Source of the DNA: Sphingosinicella terrae
GTDB taxonomy: Bacteria > Pseudomonadota > Alphaproteobacteria > Sphingomonadales > Sphingomonadaceae
Assembly: GCF_003347635.1 (NCBI RefSeq)
Contig: NZ_QDFY01000003.1
Location: forward strand, 62,001 to 126,000
DNA: 64,000 bases
Reading direction: 5' to 3'
Below the pieces are notes generated by a model, which saw nothing but the letters and a program-made list of their open reading frames with translations, had not been told where the DNA came from and did no database searches. Positions 23,835-31,295 of this stretch are shown here, piece by piece (the stretch's first letter is position 1; each line of letters opens with the position of its first letter). Made by a program: the position numbers and the translations under genes.

Positions 23835-24866
23835 ATGATCCCGGCGCCATTCCTCCTTTATCTTGGCCACAGTGCCGATCCGCTCGCCATCAAGACCTCG
23901 CGGGGCATGGCGATGTTTCGCCGCGAGGATTGCGTCGGCGAATTTCGGCACGACGATTGCCCGCTGACTCTCGGCCTGCCGCGGCTGAACATGAAGGAAG
24001 CGGCGGCGGCCGGGGCCCGGACGCTGATCCTCGGCATAGCCGGCGCCGGCGGCAAGCTCGGCCCGGACCTGATCGAGGACTCGGCGACCGCGCTGGAAGC
24101 CGGCCTCCATGTCGCCTCCGGGCTTCACCAGCGACTCCGTGACGATCCGCGCCTCGCCGCACTCGCGCAGCAGCGCGGCCTCGAGCTGTTCGATGTCCGC
24201 GATCCTCCGGCCGACCTGGCGGTGGGGAAAGGCGAGCGACGGCCGGGCAACCGCTTGCTCACGGTCGGGACCGATTGCTCGGTCGGCAAGATGGTGACGA
24301 CGATCGCCCTCACCGAGGGGTTGCGCCAGCGCGGCATCCGCGCCGACTTCCGGGCGACCGGGCAGACGGGCATTCTGATCGCCGGCGAGGGCGTGGCGGT
24401 GGACGCGGTCGTCGCGGACTTCATTTCAGGCGCCATCGAGCAGCTCGCGCCGGCGCGTTCGGATGACGGCTGGGATCTCATCGAAGGCCAGGGTTCCCTC
24501 TTCCATCCCTCCTTCGCGGGGGTGTCCCTCGGCCTTCTGCATGGTGCGCAGCCCGACGCGCTGGTCCTTTGCGACGAGCCTGGGCGTCCGCACATGCGGG
24601 GCATTCCGGGCCGCGCGCTCCCCGATCTCGCCGAATGTCTCGAGGCCAATTTGGCGGCGGCCCGGCTCACTAGTCCGGACGTGGAGGCGGTCGGCATCTG
24701 CGTCAACGCCTCGCGCCTGGACGCCTTGGCCGCTCGCCGGCTGTGCGATTCGATCGAGGATCGGCTCGGGCTTCCCTGCACCGATCCCGTCGCCCTCGGC
24801 GTCGACGCGATACTCGACAAGCTATGCCCCGAATCCTCCACGCGCAGCACGATCGCTTTCCGCTGA
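23835..24866 (+). CDS. dgcN: D-glutamate N-acetyltransferase (DUF1611)
   Basis: A 343-residue DUF1611 family protein. The central P-loop-like motif is TVGTDCSVGKMVTT (143-156). Upstream is KTSRGMAMFRRE, and downstream GQTGILIAGEGVAVDAVVADFISGA and IEGQGSLFHPSFAGVSLGLLHG, both hallmarks of the family. DUF1611 enzymes of the DgcN type acetylate D-glutamate to N-acetyl-D-glutamate in the cytoplasm. It is followed with a 43-base overlap by the DgcA-type racemase and preceded by a LysR gene, the gene order described for this pathway. High confidence in family and pathway. Confidence 0.9.
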   Translation: MIPAPFLLYLGHSADPLAIKTSRGMAMFRREDCVGEFRHDDCPLTLGLPRLNMKEAAAAGARTLILGIAGAGGKLGPDLIEDSATALEAGLHVASGLHQRLRDDPRLAALAQQRGLELFDVRDPPADLAVGKGERRPGNRLLTVGTDCSVGKMVTTIALTEGLRQRGIRADFRATGQTGILIAGEGVAVDAVVADFISGAIEQLAPARSDDGWDLIEGQGSLFHPSFAGVSLGLLHGAQPDALVLCDEPGRPHMRGIPGRALPDLAECLEANLAAARLTSPDVEAVGICVNASRLDALAARRLCDSIEDRLGLPCTDPVALGVDAILDKLCPESSTRSTIAFR

Positions 24867-25819
24867 TCCGTCCGTTCCGCATCGCCCGCGGCACCAAGAC
24901 CGCGGCCGATGTGGTCACCGTGACCATCGGCGAGGGCGATCTGGTCGGGCGAGGGGAGGGCGTCCCTTATCCCCGCTACGGCGAGACGATCGAGGGCGCG
25001 CTGGCCGCCATCGAGGAGGTTCGGCCGCTGATCGAGAGCGGCGCCGGTCGGCCCGCGCTCATCGAGGCGCTGCCGCCGGGGGCCGCCCGCAACGCCCTCG
25101 ATTGCGCCTTGTGGGACCTCGAGGCGCGGCTCGACGGCTGCGACGTCGCCTGGATGACCGGCGGGGCGCCATTGCGAACGCTGGCAAGCGCCATGACGGT
25201 CGTGATCGATACGCCGGACGCCATGGCTCGCGATGCGGCCGCTTTGATCGGCGCGCCGGTGCTGAAGATCAAGGTCGATGCCGAAGATCCGGCCGCCCGC
25301 ATCCGCGCGGTGCGGTCGGCCGCGCCTCGTGCGGATCTGATCGTCGATCCCAATGAGAGCTGGGATCGTGCTCTGGTCGAGGCAATGCAGGCGGTGCTGG
25401 TCGAGGCGCGGGTCTCCTTGCTCGAGCAGCCGGTGCCCGCAGGCGAGGATTCTTGGCTTGAAGGTTTCAGCTCGGCCATCCCGATCTGCGCCGACGAGTC
25501 CGTTCATGTCGCCGCCGACCTCCCGGTCGTGGCGCGTCGCTACCAGGCGGTCAACGTCAAGCTCGACAAGACCGGCGGCCTCACCGAGGCGCTGGAGCTC
25601 GCCCAACAGGCCCGGGCCTGCGGCCTCGGCCTGATGACCGGCTGCATGGTGAGCTCCTCTTTGTCGATCGCTCCGGCGCTGCACGTCGCGATGCTGTCGG
25701 ACTTCGTCGACCTTGACGGGCCGATATGGCTTCGGGATGATCGTCCGGGCGGGGTCAAGACGGAGGGCGGCTTCATTCACCCGCCCGCTGCCAGCTTCTG
25801 GGGAACGGCGCAGACATGA
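24824..25819 (+). CDS. dgcA: N-acetyl-D-glutamate racemase (enolase superfamily)
   Basis: A 331-residue mandelate racemase/muconate lactonising-like enzyme. The start is the ATG at 24824, where homology to the capping domain begins (FPLIRPFRIARG). Barrel residues in order: catalytic KIK (148-150), metal ligands Asp175 (IVDPNES), Glu201 (LEQPV) and Asp224 (CADES), and the second catalytic Lys in NVKLDKTGG (244-252). This is the dipeptide-epimerase-like layout. Paired with DgcN it should convert N-acetyl-D-glutamate to N-acetyl-L-glutamate, which can enter arginine or glutamate metabolism. Its stop overlaps the next start (ATGA). Confidence 0.9.
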   Translation: MPRILHAQHDRFPLIRPFRIARGTKTAADVVTVTIGEGDLVGRGEGVPYPRYGETIEGALAAIEEVRPLIESGAGRPALIEALPPGAARNALDCALWDLEARLDGCDVAWMTGGAPLRTLASAMTVVIDTPDAMARDAAALIGAPVLKIKVDAEDPAARIRAVRSAAPRADLIVDPNESWDRALVEAMQAVLVEARVSLLEQPVPAGEDSWLEGFSSAIPICADESVHVAADLPVVARRYQAVNVKLDKTGGLTEALELAQQARACGLGLMTGCMVSSSLSIAPALHVAMLSDFVDLDGPIWLRDDRPGGVKTEGGFIHPPAASFWGTAQT

Positions 25820-27369
25820 AGCAGATGGCGCTGCTCCTGGCCACGGCGATGCTCGGCGCGGCCGCGCCGCCGGAACAGGCCGACCTGATCATCCGCGGCG
25901 GCACCGTCTATACCGGTTCCGATGCGCCGTTCGTCGGCGACGTCGCCGTCTCCGGCGATCGCATCCTGGCCGTGGGCCCGCGGCTCGACCTGCCGGCCGG
26001 GCGGGAGATCGATGCCGGCGGGATGATCGTGGCGCCCGGCTTCATCGATCCCCATGCCCATATCGGCGACCAGCTCGGCGCCGAGGACGAGCGGACCCGG
26101 CTGATCCCGGCCTTCCTGATGCAGGGGGTGACGACCGCCTTCATCGGCAATGACGGCGGCGGCGATCCGGAAGTCGGCGCGGTGCTCGGCAGCGCCGCGA
26201 CCCGGCCGGTCGGGATCAACTATGCCGCCTTCATCGGGTTCGGCGAGGTCCGCCGCGCGGTGGTCGGCGACGCCGACCGTGCGCCCACGCCGGAAGAGAT
26301 GGCGCGGATGCGGCAGATGGTCGCGTCGGCGATGTGCCAGGGCGCGCTCGGCCTCTCCACCGGGCTCTTCTATGCGCCGCAGAGCTTCGCCGAGACGGAC
26401 GAGGTGGTCGCGCTGGCGAGGGAAGCCGGCGCGCGGGGCGGCGTCTACGACAGCCACATCCGCGACGAATCCTCCTACTCGATCGGCCTTGCTGCGGCGG
26501 TCGACGAGGCGATCTCGGTCGGCCGCGAGGCGGGGCTGCCGGTCAACATCTCCCACATCAAGGCGCTCGGCGTGGACGTGCACGGCCAGGCGCCGGCGAT
26601 CATCGAGCGGATCGAGGCGGCGCGCAGGGCCGGGCAGCAAGTCACGGCCGATCAATATCCCTGGTCGGCATCCGGCACCAGCCTGGCGGCGGCGCTGGTG
26701 CCGCGCTGGGCGCATGACGGCGGACGGGAAGCCCTGCTGAGGCGGTTCGGCGATCCCGCCCTCGCCGAGCGCCTACGCGCTGACATGGCGGAGAATCTGC
26801 GGCGGCGCGGCGGCGCGGAATCGCTGTTGATCACCGAAGGCGAGCATCGCGGCCACCGGCTCTCCGAGGTCGCCCGGGCACTCGGCGCGGATCCCGTCGC
26901 CGCGGCGGTCGCCGTGATCCGGGTCCACGATCCTTCCGTCGCGTCGTTCAACCAGACGGAGGAGGATATCGGGGCTTTCATGCGTCGGCCTTGGGTGATG
27001 ACCAGCTCCGACGCTTCCGGCGGGCATCCGCGCGCTTATGGCAGCTTCGCCCGCAAATATGGCGAATATGTCCGCCGGCAAAGCGTGCTGGGCTTGCGCG
27101 ACTTCATCGAGCGCAGCACCGCCCTTGCCGCCGATACCTTCGGCGTGACCGATCGCGGACGGTTGCGGCCGGGCGCCTATGCCGATCTCGTGGTCTTCGA
27201 CCCGGAAGCCTATTCCGCCCGCTCCACCTATGAGGAGCCGACCCTGCTTGCGTCGGGCGTGCGCACAGTGCTCGTCAACGGCGTGACCGCGGTCGACGCC
27301 GGCGCGCTGACCGGGGCGGCCGCGGGTCGCGGCCTGCCGCACGCGACGCCGGCCGGAAGCTGCCCATGA
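25816..27369 (+). CDS. Exported N-acyl-D-amino-acid deacylase-type amidohydrolase
   Basis: A 517-residue amidohydrolase with a short signal peptide (KQMALLLATAMLGAAA). The metal-binding HAH lies at 80-82 (PGFIDPHAHIGD). QGVTTAFIGNDG, CQGALGLSTGLFYAPQ, the DSHIRDES block and NISHIKALG match D-aminoacylase/D-glutamate deacylase enzymes. The catalytic Asp is in MTSSDASGGHPRAYGSF. It should hydrolyse N-acyl-D-amino acids to free D-amino acids, here outside the cytoplasm. Coupled by ATGA overlap to dgcA upstream and to the symporter downstream, it would feed D-glutamate into that transporter. Confidence 0.88.
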   Translation: MKQMALLLATAMLGAAAPPEQADLIIRGGTVYTGSDAPFVGDVAVSGDRILAVGPRLDLPAGREIDAGGMIVAPGFIDPHAHIGDQLGAEDERTRLIPAFLMQGVTTAFIGNDGGGDPEVGAVLGSAATRPVGINYAAFIGFGEVRRAVVGDADRAPTPEEMARMRQMVASAMCQGALGLSTGLFYAPQSFAETDEVVALAREAGARGGVYDSHIRDESSYSIGLAAAVDEAISVGREAGLPVNISHIKALGVDVHGQAPAIIERIEAARRAGQQVTADQYPWSASGTSLAAALVPRWAHDGGREALLRRFGDPALAERLRADMAENLRRRGGAESLLITEGEHRGHRLSEVARALGADPVAAAVAVIRVHDPSVASFNQTEEDIGAFMRRPWVMTSSDASGGHPRAYGSFARKYGEYVRRQSVLGLRDFIERSTALAADTFGVTDRGRLRPGAYADLVVFDPEAYSARSTYEEPTLLASGVRTVLVNGVTAVDAGALTGAAAGRGLPHATPAGSCP

Positions 27370-28616
27370 CGCTGCTTCGCGGCTGGTTCGCCATCCCGCT
27401 GTGGAAGCGGGTGCTGGCGGCACTGGCGCTCGGCCTGCTGCTCGGGACGTTGTGGCCACAGGCGGCGCCCGCCGTCCAGTTCCTCGGCGACCTGTTCGTC
27501 CGCGCCATCCGGATGCTCGTCGTTCCGATCGTTCTGGTGACGATCGCCGCCGGAATCACGACGCTCGGCGATACCCGCCGGATCGGCGGGATCGGAGGAC
27601 GAACGATCGCCCTCTTCGCCTTCACCACCGCGGTGGCGGTGTCGGTGGGCATGGCGGTGGCGAGCCTGATCCGACCCGGCGAAGGCGCACCGCTCGGCAC
27701 CGCCGCGCCCCACGCTTTGGGCACGCCGCCGACGCCCTACGAGCAACTGATCGGGATCGTGCCGGTCAACATCTTCGAGGCGCTCGCCCGCGGCGACATG
27801 CTGGCGATCATCTTCGTCGCCCTGCTGCTCGGGATCGGCACCCTCGTTGCGGGCGAGGCGGGTAAGCCCTTCGCCGCCTTGCTCCAGTCGGCGACGGCGG
27901 TCCTGCTCAAGATCGTCGGAATCGTCATGGAGGCGACGCCGTTCGGCGTGTTCGCGCTCATCGCCAATGCGGTCGCCGCGAACGGTGCGGCGGTGTTCGT
28001 CAATGTCGGCTGGCTCGCTCTGGCGGTGGTGCTCGGGTCGGCGATCCAGATCCTGCTGGTCCACAGCCTGATGCTGCGGCTGCTCGCGCGCGTCCCCATC
28101 CGGCATTTCTTCCGAGGAATCATCGACGCGTTGGCGGTCGCCTTTTCCACCGCCTCCAGCTCCGCGACTTTGCCGGTGGCGATGCGGGTGGCGGAGAAGA
28201 ATCTGGGGATAGGCCGCGCGATCTACTCGACCGTGCTGCCGATCGGGGCGAGCATCGGCAAGGACGGCACCGCCATGTATGTCGGGCTGCTCAGCCTGTT
28301 CAGCCTGCAGGCGCTTGGCGTCCCGCTGACGCCCACCGCCTACGGCCTCGTGCTGCTGACCGGCTCGCTCGCCGCCTTCGGAACGGCGCCGGTCCCGTCC
28401 GCTTCGCTCTTCATGCTGGCGGCGGTGCTTTCCTCGGTGGGCGTGCCGCCGGAACAGACCGCCCTGGTGGTCGGTTTCGTGCTGCCGTTCGATCGCCTGC
28501 TCGACATGACCCGCACCGTTCCGAGCGCGAGCGCGAACCTCACCGTTACGACGACGGTCGCGCGTTGGGAGGGTGAGATTGACGACGACGTGCTGCGTTC
28601 CGCGGACGATGACTGA
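27366..28616 (+). CDS. Dicarboxylate/glutamate:cation symporter (DAACS family)
   Basis: A 416-residue inner-membrane transporter of the GltP/DctA fold. It has about eight helices plus the two hairpins, with the serine-rich motif AFSTASSSATLPVAMRVAE and the GKDGTAMYVG region (counterpart of NMDGTA; here the Asn-Met is replaced by Lys-Asp). It imports acidic amino acids or dicarboxylates with protons or sodium. Inside this operon the natural cargo is D-glutamate produced by the preceding deacylase. Starts at ATGA with that gene. Confidence 0.92.
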   Translation: MTLLRGWFAIPLWKRVLAALALGLLLGTLWPQAAPAVQFLGDLFVRAIRMLVVPIVLVTIAAGITTLGDTRRIGGIGGRTIALFAFTTAVAVSVGMAVASLIRPGEGAPLGTAAPHALGTPPTPYEQLIGIVPVNIFEALARGDMLAIIFVALLLGIGTLVAGEAGKPFAALLQSATAVLLKIVGIVMEATPFGVFALIANAVAANGAAVFVNVGWLALAVVLGSAIQILLVHSLMLRLLARVPIRHFFRGIIDALAVAFSTASSSATLPVAMRVAEKNLGIGRAIYSTVLPIGASIGKDGTAMYVGLLSLFSLQALGVPLTPTAYGLVLLTGSLAAFGTAPVPSASLFMLAAVLSSVGVPPEQTALVVGFVLPFDRLLDMTRTVPSASANLTVTTTVARWEGEIDDDVLRSADDD

Positions 28617-29439
28617 CCGGGTCGATCAGGAGGCCTGGGATCGGGACGGCTATGCGATCGTCCGCGGCTTCTTCTCGCCTGAGGAAGTCGCCGACATCGG
28701 CGTCGAGATCGACGGGCTTCAAGCCGAAGGCGTGGCCCACGGCCGCAGCTTCCGCCACGGCAATCTCTTCTACAAGATCGCCCAAGGTGCCGGCGGCCCG
28801 GTCGTTCAGATGGTTCAGTGGCCGTCCTACCACCGGCCGTTGCTCGACCGCGTACGGCTCGATCCGCGCTTTGCTCAGCTGCTCGCGCCGCTGATCGGCG
28901 GCGACGTCAAGCAGATCATCAACCAGGTCCATTGGAAAGCGCCCGGGGCGGCCGGCGACTTCGCCTGGCACCAGGACTCACGCTTCCGCCGGCCAGCCGA
29001 GTGCTACCGCAACCTCGCCACCTCCTATGTGCAGACAGGCCTCGCCATCGACCCGCACGGCTCGGCCTCCGGCGGCATGCGCTTCGTGCCGCGCAGCCAT
29101 GTCCTTGGCGATCTCGATCTCGACACCGACACCGAAGTGCTCGGCACGGCGATGCGGGATGCCGCGCTCGATCGAGTCGGCCTGTCCGGCGCCGACATCG
29201 TCCAGCTCGAGCTCGAGCCCGGCGACCTCGCTTTGTGGAACCCGTTTCTCGTCCATGGCTCCGGCCCCAATCGCTCGGATCATCAGCGCCGCTTCTATAT
29301 CAACGGCTATGTGCGCGCCGAGGATTGCGACCGGGGCGAATGGGCCTTTCGCGACGGGAATCCGGTGCCGCTGGGCGACGAGCCCGCCCTCGTCCATTAC
29401 GAGGCGCTGCGGGAACGGCCGGAGCCGCATCATCCCTGA
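28609..29439 (+). CDS. Phytanoyl-CoA dioxygenase (PhyH) family protein
   Basis: A 276-residue Fe(II)/2-oxoglutarate oxygenase. The start is ATG 28609, inside the end of the symporter gene; a GTG at 28573 would extend further into that gene. The opening DRDGYAIVRGFFSPEEVADI is typical. Metal ligands are His and Asp of FAWHQDS, and the distal His in FLVHGSGPNRS with the 2-oxoglutarate-binding Arg nearby. Last gene of the D-glutamate operon, so its substrate may be an amino-acid derivative. No such role is established for the family. Confidence 0.85.
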   Translation: MTDRVDQEAWDRDGYAIVRGFFSPEEVADIGVEIDGLQAEGVAHGRSFRHGNLFYKIAQGAGGPVVQMVQWPSYHRPLLDRVRLDPRFAQLLAPLIGGDVKQIINQVHWKAPGAAGDFAWHQDSRFRRPAECYRNLATSYVQTGLAIDPHGSASGGMRFVPRSHVLGDLDLDTDTEVLGTAMRDAALDRVGLSGADIVQLELEPGDLALWNPFLVHGSGPNRSDHQRRFYINGYVRAEDCDRGEWAFRDGNPVPLGDEPALVHYEALRERPEPHHP

Positions 29440-29456
29440 CGCGCCAGTCTCTGGCT

Positions 29457-31295
29457 TCAGGGTGCCCGGTAGAAACGGACATTGGCCAGCTCGAGCGTCG
29501 CCTGTCCGCCCGGCTCTCCTTCCAGGCGGAAGACGAGCGAGCGCAGCCGCGCCAGGTCGAGGGTTTTCTCCGGATCGGGGCTGCGAAGCGCGCTGAACGG
29601 GATGATTATCTCGCGCCTGGCTTCGCCGACGTCGAAGCCGGTCCGGAACGATTGCCGCGCCCCGACGCCGTAGCTCTCGACCAGGAGGGCGTAGCGGCCG
29701 GTGCCGCGGGCGTCGAAGGCGATGCCGGTGAATCCGCGCGCATCGGCAACATGGATCGCCCCCGGCGTGAGCGGGAGGACGAGATTGGCATAAGGCTGCG
29801 GCGCCGCCCCCATCCGGGCGTAGAGGAACAGTCGTCCCCCGGGATCGCGGACGTGATGGAGATGGCTGTGATCGATGCCGGATTCGTTCGTCTCGACCGG
29901 CAGCGTCCCGAGGTCCGTGCGGCCGTCCGATCTCGCGCCGGTATCGATCGGTCCCGCCATTCGATGGCTCGGCAGCGGCGAGAGCCCGTCCGTCTCGAGA
30001 AGCGCCTGCAGTCGCGGCAGATCGGCCTCGCGACCGCCGACGAAGACCCGGCGGACGTCGTACAGATCCTCGATCCGCTCGTCCGGACGACCGCCGACGA
30101 GGACGAGATCGGCGCGATGTCCAGGCGCGATCCGTCCATGCGACTCGCCCTTCCGGAGGATGGCGGCGCTGACGCTGGTCGCCGCCGCCAGCGCCGCGGC
30201 AGCGCTGAAGCCATGCTCGGTCAGCAGGCGGATCTCGCGGATCGCCGAGGAGCCCTGATAGACGCCGCCGATGCCGGCATCGGTGCCGATGCCGACGCGG
30301 ACGCCGCCCGCCTTCAGCCGACGCAGATTCTCGCGCAAGATTTCCCAGCGGCGCGCTTCATAGGCGGGGATCGCCTCCCGCGCCGCCGCCATCCGCGCTT
30401 CCTCCCGCGCCCGCTCGCCGGATCGCAGGCGGCGCCATTCCGCCGGTGCGAAGTCGCGGTCCTGCTGCGGCTCGTAGACGACCATCGTCGGCACGTAGGC
30501 GGTGCCGTTCGTCCTCATCAGGGCGATCAGCGCGTCGTCGACGATCGCGTCGCCGATGCCGTGGCCGAGCGCGTCCACGCCCGCGGCGGCCGCGACCCGG
30601 GCCCCTTCCAGCGTGACCGTGTGGGTGATGACCGGGATTCCGGCCTCGTGCGCCCGCTCGACGATGGCTCTCAGCGTCGGCAGGTTCATGCTGTCGAGAT
30701 CGGGCGAGCGGCCGTAGCGCCAGCCGTCGGTGAACACCTTGATGACGTCGGGCCGGTAGGCGAGGGCGCGATCCATGGCGATCTGCGCCGCGCGCGGTGT
30801 CGTCGCCTGCAGGGTGAAGGCGTCGCCCCAGCCATATTCGGTGCCATGGCCCTGCGGCACGCCCAGGCGGATGGCGAGCATCAGGTTCGGCGCCGCGACC
30901 GCGCCGGAAGCGGTCATCTCCCGGACCGGCGCGAGCATCTCGCCGGAAACCGAGAAGTCGTTGGCACGGGTGACGCCATGGACGAGGTGCCCTGCATAGG
31001 CCTTGCCGAGATCTTCCGGCGTGTCGAAGCCCGGTGCCCGAAGGTGCGTATGCAGGTCGTGCAGGCCCGGGATCAGCGTCATGCCGCGCCCGTTCACGAC
31101 CCGCGCGCCGCGAGGCGCGCGAAGCCCTGGGCCCACCGCGACGATGCGCTCGCCACGGATCAGCACGTCGGCCGGCGCGGCCGGCGCACCGGTGCCGTCG
31201 AAGATGCGGGCGCCGCGGATCAGCACGCCCCCGTCCGGCGCCGCGCCGATGCAGGCCAAAGCGAGCAGCGCGCAGGCGAGCTTCAGCCAGGTCAT
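29457..31295 (-). CDS. Exported amidohydrolase fused to a CIA30-like domain
   Basis: A 612-residue protein. The ATG at 31295 opens a signal peptide (TWLKLACALLALACIGAAPD) and overlaps the stop of the S9 peptidase gene (ATGA); the frame continues leftwards without a stop but is antisense-like there. Residues about 24-450 form a metal-dependent amidohydrolase: HTH of DLHTHLRAPG, ITHTV, ALGHGI and GIGTDAGIGG. The remaining roughly 160 residues (GFTGIAFDARGTGRYALLV, FRTGFDVGEARREIIIPF) match the CIA30/NADH dehydrogenase assembly factor fold, a jelly-roll like carbohydrate-binding modules. Probably hydrolyses a cyclic amide or acyl-amino acid outside the cytoplasm. Confidence 0.85.
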   Translation of the reverse strand: MTWLKLACALLALACIGAAPDGGVLIRGARIFDGTGAPAAPADVLIRGERIVAVGPGLRAPRGARVVNGRGMTLIPGLHDLHTHLRAPGFDTPEDLGKAYAGHLVHGVTRANDFSVSGEMLAPVREMTASGAVAAPNLMLAIRLGVPQGHGTEYGWGDAFTLQATTPRAAQIAMDRALAYRPDVIKVFTDGWRYGRSPDLDSMNLPTLRAIVERAHEAGIPVITHTVTLEGARVAAAAGVDALGHGIGDAIVDDALIALMRTNGTAYVPTMVVYEPQQDRDFAPAEWRRLRSGERAREEARMAAAREAIPAYEARRWEILRENLRRLKAGGVRVGIGTDAGIGGVYQGSSAIREIRLLTEHGFSAAAALAAATSVSAAILRKGESHGRIAPGHRADLVLVGGRPDERIEDLYDVRRVFVGGREADLPRLQALLETDGLSPLPSHRMAGPIDTGARSDGRTDLGTLPVETNESGIDHSHLHHVRDPGGRLFLYARMGAAPQPYANLVLPLTPGAIHVADARGFTGIAFDARGTGRYALLVESYGVGARQSFRTGFDVGEARREIIIPFSALRSPDPEKTLDLARLRSLVFRLEGEPGGQATLELANVRFYRAP

